A program made the translations under genes and the position numbers. A stretch of 47,611 nt of DNA, taken from the NCBI GenBank assembly GCA_017421125.1, contig JAFOMZ010000095.1:1-47611 (forward strand). Reading direction: 5' to 3'. Under the pieces are notes generated by a model. It saw only the letters and a list, made by a program, of their open reading frames with translations. It was not told the DNA's origin and made no database searches. The stretch comes from Solobacterium sp. (GTDB taxonomy: Bacteria; Bacillota_I; Bacilli_A; Erysipelotrichales; Erysipelotrichaceae). Positions 17,096-25,500 of this stretch are shown piece after piece. Positions within the stretch are counted from its first letter, which is position 1; the number at the start of each line of letters is the position of its first letter.

Positions 17096-17643
17096 TGTTC
17101 AGCACCGCCTTTCCTGCGGACTGTACTCAGGACGTACCCGACAGCCCCTGCAATGATCACCAGGATCATCGTTGAAATATTCGTGAAATATGACAGCGCA
17201 AACATCGACAGGCAGATGATCAGCCCAGCTGTTCCTTTAACGCCCTTTTTGAACAGGTTTTTAATTGCCACAAACATCAGGACACATACTGCCACCTGAA
17301 TGCCGCGCAGTGCATGCTGAACGACTTCCAGTTCAGAGAAGTTGGAGATCAGTCCGGCAATGACTGAGATAATAATGATAGACGGTGAGATGACTCCAAG
17401 GGTCGCCAGGATGCCTCCGATCACACCTTTTATCTTATAGCCTACAAATGTAGCTGTGTTGACCGCGATGATGCCGGGTGTTACCTGGCCGATCGCATAA
17501 TAATCCATGATCTCATCTTCTGTTGCCCAATGATGTTTCTCAATGACTTCTTTCTGTATCATCGGCAGCATCGCATATCCGCCACCGAACGTGAATAAGC
17601 CCATCTTGAACCAGGAGACATACAAATCCCATAATACCTTCAT
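17092..17643 (-). CDS. Chromate transporter family protein, first half-size subunit
   Basis: A 183-residue CHR-family protein. WFKMGLFTFGGGYAMLPMIQ and AIGQVTPGIIAVNTATFVGY are the two hallmark motifs. It has about five or six membrane segments and a short positively charged C-terminus (TVRRKGG). It is the first gene of an operon with the second CHR half and pepC. The start has AAAGGGGGAATCCTG upstream, a strong ribosome binding site. Whether it exports chromate or another oxyanion cannot be told. Confidence 0.88.
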   Translation of the reverse strand: MKVLWDLYVSWFKMGLFTFGGGYAMLPMIQKEVIEKHHWATEDEIMDYYAIGQVTPGIIAVNTATFVGYKIKGVIGGILATLGVISPSIIIISVIAGLISNFSELEVVQHALRGIQVAVCVLMFVAIKNLFKKGVKGTAGLIICLSMFALSYFTNISTMILVIIAGAVGYVLSTVRRKGGAEQ

Positions 17644-17671
17644 CAGGATTCCCCCTTTAAATACTTATAAA

Positions 17672-17700
17672 AGTTTAGCATTACCGATGTTTTCTGTAAA
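17672..17700 (-). promoter_or_regulatory. Promoter of the chromate transporter-pepC operon
   Basis: On the minus strand TTTACA and TAAACT are spaced by 17 bases, about 28 bases before the ATG of the first transporter gene. Confidence 0.5.
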
Positions 17701-17771
17701 ACAGAACGGTTGAACAGACCGGCATATTCTGCTGGAAGACTGTGCTGGTTTTTTCATGTCATAAATAGAAT

Positions 17772-17800
17772 TTGAATTATTACTGTCTCCTGCGTATAAT
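17772..17800 (+). promoter_or_regulatory. Promoter of the EamA transporter gene
   Basis: TTGAAT and a perfect TATAAT are spaced by exactly 17 bases, 26 bases before the ATG at 17827. Confidence 0.75.
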
Positions 17801-17826
17801 TTTTTCATCTTTCAGAGGCAGAAATT

Positions 17827-18684
17827 ATGACAGATATGAAACAAAACAGAACAGGTTACGGTACATTGCTGGTCCTGTGTGCCTCCATATTGTTTGCAAC
17901 AGGTGGAGCTGTATTGAAACTGATCCCCTGGTCCGCGCTTGCCATTAACGGTGTCAGGAATCTGATCGCCGCTGCTGTGCTTGCTGTGTACCTGGCATAT
18001 ACAAAGCATCAGATCCGTTTCAACCGGACAGTACTGACAGGAGCAGTCTCATTCATCGGTGTTACAAGTCTCTTTGTGATCGCAAACAAGATGACGACTG
18101 CGGCCAATGCGATCATCCTGCAGTATACATGTCCTGTCTGGATCATTATCATCATGGCACTGCTGTTCCGCGAGAGACCGAAACGACGGGATGTACTGAC
18201 TGTACTGGCTGTCTTTGCCGGCATCCTGTGCTTCTTCTATGACAGTCTTCAGGCCGGCCATCTTGCCGGAGATCTGATCGCGGTACTGTCGGGTATCTTC
18301 TATGCAGGCGTATTCATGCTGAATACATTTGAAGACGGAGACGCTTTCTCATCCATACTGATCGGAGAAGCCGTCAGCGGCATTCTGTTCACACCGCTCC
18401 TGCTGAGAGAAACGGTATTCACTCCTGTCATATGGACTGCGGTCACGTTCCTGGGTGTATTCCAGGTGGCTGTCGCATACATCTGTCTTGCTATAGGAAC
18501 CAGATATACTTCCGCCATTGCAGCTTCGATCATCGGAAGTATCGAGCCGATCCTGAGTCCTGTACTTGTGGCTCTCATATGGCATGAGATCGTGTCCCCG
18601 GTATCATTGGCAGGGGCAGCGATCGTTATCATTGCCGTGGCAGTCTATAATATTCTGAAGCATAATGACGAAAAACAGCTCTGA
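17827..18684 (+). CDS. EamA/DMT superfamily transporter
   Basis: A 285-residue membrane protein with about ten hydrophobic segments in two repeated EamA halves. The first half starts GTLLVLCASILFATGGAVLK and ends near ILCFFYDSLQ; the second starts at DLIAVLSGIFYAGVFMLNTF and includes SAIAASIIGSIEPILSPVLV, a typical EamA motif with a conserved glutamate-proline. It probably exports or imports a small metabolite or amino acid; the substrate is unknown. The gene is monocistronic with its own promoter and terminator. AGAGGCAGAAATT is its rather weak ribosome binding site. Confidence 0.9.
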   Translation: MTDMKQNRTGYGTLLVLCASILFATGGAVLKLIPWSALAINGVRNLIAAAVLAVYLAYTKHQIRFNRTVLTGAVSFIGVTSLFVIANKMTTAANAIILQYTCPVWIIIIMALLFRERPKRRDVLTVLAVFAGILCFFYDSLQAGHLAGDLIAVLSGIFYAGVFMLNTFEDGDAFSSILIGEAVSGILFTPLLLRETVFTPVIWTAVTFLGVFQVAVAYICLAIGTRYTSAIAASIIGSIEPILSPVLVALIWHEIVSPVSLAGAAIVIIAVAVYNILKHNDEKQL

Positions 18685-18686
18685 AG

Positions 18687-18710
18687 GAGAGGCAGCACCT
18701 CTCTTTTTTT
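18687..18710 (+). terminator. Terminator of the EamA transporter gene
   Basis: GAGAGG-CAGCA-CCTCTC is a perfect 6-pair stem, followed by seven T. It sits just after the stop codon, between two convergent genes. Confidence 0.85.
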
Positions 18711-18716
18711 CCGTTA

Positions 18717-20327
18717 TCAGAAGCACGCAATATTGGAATCTGTCCTGCTTTCCGTACCTCCTACCAGAGTACCGTTGTCCAGTCTGCGAATAAACTGTCC
18801 TCTGCCGAATGAAGTGCCGTTCAATGCGATCGTAATATCATGCCCTCTTGCGGCAAGCTGCTGAACGATCTGGTTGCTGAATGTCGGTTCAACCAGGATA
18901 CTCTTATCTTTGATCCACTGCCATCTTGGCGCATCCAGTGCCATCTGCGGATTCAGATTGAAATCGACTGTATTCATAACGACCTGAACATGTCCCTGCG
19001 GCTGCATATATCCGCCCATGACGCCGAACGGTCCGACTGCTTTCCCGTCTTTGGTCATGAATCCGGGGATGATCGTATGATAGGATCTCTTGCCCGGTTC
19101 CAGGACATTTGCGGCTTCCGGATCCAGAGAGAACTCCCTGCCCCTGTTCTGCAAAGCAACGCCGTATCCTTCAAGGACGATACCGGATCCGAAGCCCTTA
19201 TAGTTGGACTGGATCAGTGATACCATGTTCCCTTCTCCGTCTGCCGTGCACATGTATACCGTACCGCTCTTCGGAATATCCGAATATGCCGGCAGGCCTG
19301 CTGTATCCGTGATCTCTTTTGCCCTGCGGGCACCATATTCCGGTTTCAGGAAATCATGATAGTCCACGGTCATCCTGGTCGGGTCTGTCACATAGTGGAA
19401 GCCGTCCGCAAACGCCATCTTCATCGCTTCAAGTTGTTTATGATACGTATCAACGCAGTCTTTCTGCGGGAATTCAAACTCCTTCAGGATATTGAGTGCC
19501 ATCAGCGCAACAATGCCCTGTCCGTTAGGCGGGATCTCCCAGACATCATATCCCCTGTAATTCACTGAGATCGGATCTACCCATTTTGATTCATATCCTG
19601 CCAGATCACTCAGCTGGAAATATCCGCCGTCACGGCTTGACTGTCTGACAAGCTGTTCCGCGATCTCTCCTTTATAGAACGCATCACCGTTCGTTTCCGC
19701 GATCAGCCTCAGTGTTTTCGCGTGATTCGGGAGCCTGACGATATCTCCGAAGTGCCAGGATTCCCCGTTGTTTGTAAATGTTCTGAACCATTCATCGAAC
19801 TCGGATCTTCCGTCGAGGTTCTTATGGAATATTTGTACCGAACGTTCCCACATCTTTCCAAGCATCGGTCCGATCGGGTATCCCTCTTCTGCATATCTGA
19901 TCGCAGGTGCCAGGTCTTCTTTCAGGGAAAGCTTACCGAATCTGCCGACCAGTGTCGCCCACGATTTGACAGCACCGGGAACCATGATAGGCAGCCATCC
20001 GTAATCCGGAATTTTGCCGTCCGGACAGTCCTTCAGTACAGCCTCACGGCTGATCCCTTTTGGTGTAAATCCGGATGAATTTAACCCATACAGTCTGTCT
20101 TTCATCCAGACGATCGCAAATGAATCTGATCCCAGACCGTTGGCTGTTGGTTCAACGACTGTCAGAGCTGCCGCTGTGGCTACTGCCGCGTCAACCGCAT
20201 TACCGCCTTTCATCAGTACTTCAAGTCCTGCAGCACTGGCAAGATTTGAACCTGTTGCGACCATTCCGTTTTTGGCTGTGATACAGTAGCGGTTGCCGGC
20301 ATATGGCTGAAAGAGTTCATCAAACAT
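18717..20327 (-). CDS. Gamma-glutamyltransferase family protein
   Basis: A 536-residue Ntn-hydrolase that would self-cleave into two chains. The N-terminal chain has KNGMVATGSNLASAAGLEVL, then MKGGNAVDAAVATAAALTVV and NGLGSDSFAIVW, as expected for GGT. The likely catalytic Thr is in SGTVYMCTADGEGNMVSLIQ, where most GGTs have TTHF after Thr, so the site is divergent. GVMGGYMQPQGHVQV is the usual C-terminal motif. There is no signal peptide, so it is probably cytoplasmic, unlike most GGTs. It could split glutathione-like or other gamma-glutamyl compounds. The ATG at 20327 is chosen over a TTG 6 bases upstream because AGGAGG then has correct spacing. It overlaps the upstream GNAT gene by 8 bases. 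Confidence 0.87.
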   Translation of the reverse strand: MFDELFQPYAGNRYCITAKNGMVATGSNLASAAGLEVLMKGGNAVDAAVATAAALTVVEPTANGLGSDSFAIVWMKDRLYGLNSSGFTPKGISREAVLKDCPDGKIPDYGWLPIMVPGAVKSWATLVGRFGKLSLKEDLAPAIRYAEEGYPIGPMLGKMWERSVQIFHKNLDGRSEFDEWFRTFTNNGESWHFGDIVRLPNHAKTLRLIAETNGDAFYKGEIAEQLVRQSSRDGGYFQLSDLAGYESKWVDPISVNYRGYDVWEIPPNGQGIVALMALNILKEFEFPQKDCVDTYHKQLEAMKMAFADGFHYVTDPTRMTVDYHDFLKPEYGARRAKEITDTAGLPAYSDIPKSGTVYMCTADGEGNMVSLIQSNYKGFGSGIVLEGYGVALQNRGREFSLDPEAANVLEPGKRSYHTIIPGFMTKDGKAVGPFGVMGGYMQPQGHVQVVMNTVDFNLNPQMALDAPRWQWIKDKSILVEPTFSNQIVQQLAARGHDITIALNGTSFGRGQFIRRLDNGTLVGGTESRTDSNIACF

Positions 20328-21036
20328 AATCAAAAACCTCCTGATATGTGATATACGTTGCCTTTCTCACAGCAAACCAGAGAATAGAACCATCTTCAAC
20401 CGGTTCGTCAGTTTCGAGTTTCAGCGGTTCAAAACCAACTTTTTTGATGATTTGGGCATTCAAAAGGCGCGCAGGCTCATCCTTCATACTGTAGATATAT
20501 GGAACATCGATCTTATCCGGTCCGTAACAGGCAATGTCCGGATCCAGAGAAATCACTGAATATAAGCTGACTGATTCTTTTGACTGTACCGCAAAAGACT
20601 CCATGCTGCTGATCATACGGCGGAACAATCCCTGTCTGCGGTATGCCTTTGTCGTATATGCATTCGTATATACCAGCATCTCTGCTGTTTCTTCTCTGCC
20701 TGTTTCTGCTTTCAGGATCTCTGTTTCCCAATACAGCCAGTCACTCTCGTCTTCCAGTACAGCACAGACTTTGCTGTCCTTCAGTTCACTCATGCTGAGA
20801 AGATATGCTGCGCAGTCCGCAATGACTGTATTGCCTTCAAACACCAGCTGTACCGGACGTCTGAGCCCGTTTTCCCTGATGGAAAAAATCACGCTGACAT
20901 AACCGCCATTATTATCGACCCGGTACAATGTCCGGTCCTTCTCATATTCCGGCATCCATTGTTCCAAAGCACCCGGAATCCACACTTCGATGGTACGAAG
21001 TGCTTTTTCCAGGTACTGACGTTCTTCATTCCCCAT
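20320..21036 (-). CDS. GNAT family acetyltransferase
   Basis: A 238-residue protein. The acetyl-CoA site is visible in LVYTNAYTTKAYRRQGLFRR (RRQGLF, the R-x-x-G-x motif), followed by MISSMESFAVQ. The N-terminal half (LEKALRTIEVWIPGALEQWM) is not typical GNAT and may form a substrate domain. No substrate can be named. It overlaps the gamma-glutamyltransferase start by 8 bases, so the two are one transcript and perhaps act on related gamma-glutamyl or amine compounds. It is divergent from a MATE pump. The ATG at 21036 lacks a ribosome binding site; TACAAT ends 6 bases upstream, so the mRNA may be leaderless. A GTG 24 codons upstream (21108) is an alternative and also lacks one. Confidence 0.75.
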   Translation of the reverse strand: MGNEERQYLEKALRTIEVWIPGALEQWMPEYEKDRTLYRVDNNGGYVSVIFSIRENGLRRPVQLVFEGNTVIADCAAYLLSMSELKDSKVCAVLEDESDWLYWETEILKAETGREETAEMLVYTNAYTTKAYRRQGLFRRMISSMESFAVQSKESVSLYSVISLDPDIACYGPDKIDVPYIYSMKDEPARLLNAQIIKKVGFEPLKLETDEPVEDGSILWFAVRKATYITYQEVFDYV

Positions 21037-21074
21037 AATTGTATTGTAACAAACATCCGGTTTCCCGGTATGCG

Positions 21075-21091
21075 ATGTGCTTGAAACACAT
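21075..21091. promoter_or_regulatory. Inverted repeat over the -35 box of the second MATE gene
   Basis: ATGTG and CACAT flank CTTGAAA, which contains the -35 box TTGAAA. The arms are only 5 bases long, so this is a weak operator candidate. Confidence 0.25.
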
Positions 21092-21109
21092 ACACAATCG
21101 TAATACACT
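21081..21109 (+). promoter_or_regulatory. Promoter of the second MATE gene
   Basis: TTGAAA and TACACT are spaced by exactly 17 bases, 25 bases before the ATG at 21135. Confidence 0.6.
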
Positions 21110-21134
21110 CATTTTATTGACGGAGATTAGTTTT

Positions 21135-22490
21135 ATGCAGTCAAAACAGACACCCGATCTTGTAAACGGGCCTTTGCTTTACAACATGATCATGTTTGCC
21201 ATCCCGTTGATGCTGGCGACAGCACTTCAGATGTGCTTCAATGCGGCTGATACGATCGTTGTCGGTAAATTTGCCGGACAGCAGGCATTGGCAGGAGTCG
21301 GAGCGACCGGTTCCCTGATCTTCCTTCTGACATCCCTGTTCAACGGACTGAGTATCGGTACAAATGTTATGGCTGCCAGATACATCGGTGCACAGGATCA
21401 TGAAATGCTGTCAAAAACAGTACATACAGCATACTGTATGGCAGCTGCAGGCGGTCTGTTTCTGACAACGCTAGGCTCGTTCGCTTCAAGGCCTCTGCTG
21501 GAGCTCATGAATACACCTGCATCCATCATTGATCTCAGTGAACGCTATATGCGCATCTACTTCCTCGGATCACTGCCAATGCTGACATACAACTTCGGTG
21601 CTGTCATACTGCGTTCCAAGGGAGATACAAGACGACCGCTCGTTTTCCTGGCGATCAGCGGAGTTGTAAATGTCATCCTGAATCTGATCTTTGTGATCGC
21701 ATTCCATATGAGCACTGCCGGTGTTGCAACTGCTACTGTTATTTCACAGGTCCTTGCCGCATTCATGGTCACTTATGTCCTGATGCATGAGGATGACGCA
21801 ACCAGACTGATGCTTTCTCAATTGAAGCCGGAAATGGAACTTGTCAAAGAGATCCTGCGTATCGGAATCCCGGCAGGAATATCCGGCATGATGTTCTCCA
21901 TATCAAATGTTGTCGTGCAGTCTTCCCTTAATTCATTCAATTCATCCGTGATCGTTGCAGGCAATTCCGCAGCAGCAAATATTGAAAACTTCGTATATAT
22001 CGGAATGGGTGCTTTTTCCCAGGCTTCCATTACATTCGTTTCACAGAGTATGGGTGCAGAACGTTATGATAACCTGCTGAGGATCGTGAAAATGACCCTG
22101 CTGCTGAGTATGAGCTCCGCATTCCTGCTCAGTTCTCTTGCCCGGTTCAACGGCAATGTACTGCTCGGTCTGTACACAGATGATCCCGCAGTCATTGAAG
22201 CTGGCATCGTACGTCTGAAATATGTCGCATTCTGGCTGATGCTGAACGCATCCCTGGATGTATTCGTCAACGCAGTCAGGGGGATGGGAAATTCCACAAT
22301 GCCTACCGTGATCATGATGATCGGTATATGCGGTGTTCGTCTGCTCTGGTTATGGACCGTCTTCCCGATGCACCGCACATTGGAAATGATCTATATCTGT
22401 TTCCCGATCAGCTGGACAGTCACCACCATCCTGGAGGGTCTCCTCTGGTATCACGATTATAAAAACCTCATGTCTTTCCAGACAGCATAA
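21135..22490 (+). CDS. MATE family efflux transporter (second copy)
   Basis: A 451-residue membrane protein with about twelve hydrophobic segments. NGPLLYNMIMFAIPLMLATA and LQMCFNAADTIVVGKFAGQQ form the MATE entry motif, and the second half repeats it (RIGIPAGISGMMFSISNVVV). Its inner sequence differs clearly from the first MATE protein (11107-12468), so this is not a recent duplication. Substrate is unknown. I choose ATG 21135 (MQSKQTPDL) because CGGAG lies about 9 bases upstream and a promoter lies just before; the longer frame starting at 21039 would precede the promoter. It is divergent from a GNAT gene, mirroring the MATE/GNAT pair at 12.5 kb. Confidence 0.92.
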   Translation: MQSKQTPDLVNGPLLYNMIMFAIPLMLATALQMCFNAADTIVVGKFAGQQALAGVGATGSLIFLLTSLFNGLSIGTNVMAARYIGAQDHEMLSKTVHTAYCMAAAGGLFLTTLGSFASRPLLELMNTPASIIDLSERYMRIYFLGSLPMLTYNFGAVILRSKGDTRRPLVFLAISGVVNVILNLIFVIAFHMSTAGVATATVISQVLAAFMVTYVLMHEDDATRLMLSQLKPEMELVKEILRIGIPAGISGMMFSISNVVVQSSLNSFNSSVIVAGNSAAANIENFVYIGMGAFSQASITFVSQSMGAERYDNLLRIVKMTLLLSMSSAFLLSSLARFNGNVLLGLYTDDPAVIEAGIVRLKYVAFWLMLNASLDVFVNAVRGMGNSTMPTVIMMIGICGVRLLWLWTVFPMHRTLEMIYICFPISWTVTTILEGLLWYHDYKNLMSFQTA

Positions 22491-22497
22491 GAAAATG

Positions 22498-22536
22498 ACC
22501 GGCAGGATCATATCAGATATGTACCTGCCGGTTTTA
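22498..22536 (+). terminator. Terminator of the second MATE gene
   Basis: ACCGGCAGG and CCTGCCGGT form a perfect 9-pair stem with a 17-base loop, followed by TTTATT. Confidence 0.7.
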
Positions 22537-22574
22537 TTCACTCCGAGCAGTTTTATTTTGGCCTTTTCACAGCA

Positions 22575-25500
22575 TTATTCAGCGATCCGGATGAAGTAAT
22601 CTGTACTTGTACCGGTGACAGGATCTTTGATGCCGACCCAGAACAGACCTATTACATCACTTCCGAATAATGTTTTCGGCCAGTCAGATGCTTTGCCTGA
22701 CGTAATATAGACACCGCGGGGATACTGGCCGTAGTATTCCCCGTTTACCGGGAAAGGCCATGCACCGGTTTTATTTCCGTCAATACTGTCGCGTATCATG
22801 ACGGTGCTGTCCGGCTTCAATGTGATAATATTGACATCCTTTGCCGTATATGGTTCTTCATCCCAGGCCTCGTCATAGAATGGCAGATCACCTTTTTCCA
22901 GCTTTGCATTGTTGAAAACGATCGTTACAGTCGAAGCATCGATATAAGACACATTGATTCCTGAGAGTCTGATCGTTTCACCTCCAAGCCAGTAAAAGTC
23001 AGCTTCTTTCTGAACGATCCTGAACTTCACTGTCTTTGTTCCGCCGTATTCACCGATTCCCTGCAGAACTGCTGTCGCTGTTCCTTTCTTGATGTTGTTT
23101 GTATAGCTGACGACTTTGTAATCAACTCCGTATGTCAGGTCCTTGCTGTTGATCACTGCCTTTGTGAATGATCCAGCAGTCAGCCTGATCGCTCTTCCTG
23201 TGTATTCCTGGTCCTGGACCGTGAACACTGCTTTGGCAATGTTCTTCGCTGCTTCCATTACCTTGTATTCACCGGAGATCGTTCCGCTGTACTTGTCTTT
23301 TCCTTCTACTGTGATCCTGATAACAGAGCCTGCAGGCACAACACTCTTTGCGTCCAGCGGTTCATAGCTTCCATCCGCATTCTTCAGTTCATAAACATAT
23401 GTCTTCTGATAATCTGTTCCTGCTTTCAGTGCCTTTCCGTCAGTATCCTTGAGTGCCGGTGTGCTCCTGTACTTGCCTGCAGATGCACTCCAGACAACAT
23501 CTTTCACTGTCAGGCTTGTCTTTGCGATATTCTTACCGACTACACTGTATGTTTGTTTGAGCGCAGGTGTTCCTTTATAGTTGCCGGCAAATGTCAGGGT
23601 AAAGGATGCTGTGTTGTCTCCAAGTTTCGTATTGTTTGCATACTTGACCGTATAATCTTTTCCTGCAGTCAGCTGTCCAAGCTGCGGATCAGATACTTTG
23701 ATCGTTGGTTTCGCTCCGCCCTTTGCATATTCAACAGACGCATTATAAGAAACATCTTCTGCTGTAATGTCTGTTTTGTTCGGCGCGATCGTGAAAGTCA
23801 CTGTACGGGTACCGGTATATCCGTTGATTCCCTGGATCTTGACACTTGCCTTGCCCGCATTGACATTGTTTGTATATGATGCGATCTGATAGTCTTTTCC
23901 TTTTTCCAGTGTCTTATCACCGTATGTCAGATAGAAGCTGTCATGCAATGTCTGTGGCTTTCCATTGTAGACATAGCTTCCGATCTCATTGTTTTTGACT
24001 TTCTTGTCTGTCAGGGCGATACCTGTGACCTTGACGGTCACTGTACGTTCTCCGATATACTTGGAGTCCTTTCCCTCTAGTGTAACTTTGAAGCTTCCGA
24101 CTGCCCTGTCTTCAGACTTGATATCTTTAATGGTGTAATTGATTCCTTCCTGCAGACCGGTCTTTCCGTCCTTGACAGTGATGGCTTCTTTTACCTTCTC
24201 AGCGAAGTTCTCTTCTGTTAGGTCTTCATACTTAAGTGCGGCTGTTGTCACCTTCAGTTTGGATACCGGAACAGCTGTGCCTTTCGGTGCGACAAATATT
24301 GTTACTTTCCGTTCTCCGCTGAAGTTTCCGTTTTCTTTTGCAATAACGGTAACGACTGCTTCATTGTTTTCATCACCTGTCAGACGGTCCCACCCTGTGT
24401 AATCAACTGTGTAGTCTGTCTTGTTCTTCAGTTTCTTTCCGTTGAAGTATAGTGCCGGAACAGGTAACAATGTCTTTCCTGTTTCTGCCAGAGTCAGGGC
24501 ATCACAGGTCAGATCGTTCAGATCGACCGGAGTGATCTCGAACGTCTTTGTGATCGTTCCTTTGTAATCCCTGGCCATCTTGATCGTGATCTTAGCCGTG
24601 CCTGCTTTTGTATTATTCGCATATGTGACAGTATAATCCGTCTTTTCCTTCAGCAGTGTTCCCTGATCATACAGTCTGACTGCAGGTTTGATCGCGCTTC
24701 CTGTATACGCATAGCTCTCTTCGATCGGATCCATGTAGATGCCGTCCGGTACGACTGTTACATGGACAACTGCCTGATATCCGCCGTCTTCTGTTTTGAC
24801 GGTGATATCCGTTTCACCGAGTTTCAGTCCTGTAACGATACCGTCTGCACTGACTTTTGCGATCTCAGCATTTCCGGTCGTAAATATGACCTTCTGATTT
24901 GTCGCATCAGACGGTTCGATCTGATAGCTGATCTCTGTATCCTTCTCTAAAGGTACATTGATGCTTTCGTCTGCACTGATCCCAGTCACAGGAACGAGCA
25001 CCGTATAAGTACAGGATGCGGTGAGACCGCCGTCTGCTTCAGCAGTTACGACTGCTGTTCCTCCGCCGACTGCTGTGACATGTCCGGTCTGGTCAACTCT
25101 GACAACACCCTGATTACTCGATCTCCACTTAACATCCTTGAATGTTGCGTTATCCGGTTTCACCGTTGCTGTGAGCTGATCTTCTTCACCTTTAGCAAGC
25201 TTACTTTCTGTCTTGTTCAATGTGATCCCGGTCACTTCTACCGCTACGATGATCTCAACAGTGTCACTGATACTGCCGTCTTCATTTCTGACTTTGATCA
25301 CTGCGCTGCCTGATTTAACCGCAGTCACAGTACCATTCTGATCTACAGTCAATGTATTTCCATCTGAAGTCTCCCAGAAAATTTCCTCTCCGGAATTGGC
25401 CGGTGTTCTGGTAACTCCCAGTGTTCTGCTCTCACCTGCACGCAGAACGATCTCGCCGTCTTCCGCATTGATCTTCAAGGCGCGCAATTGTATCCCTTTG

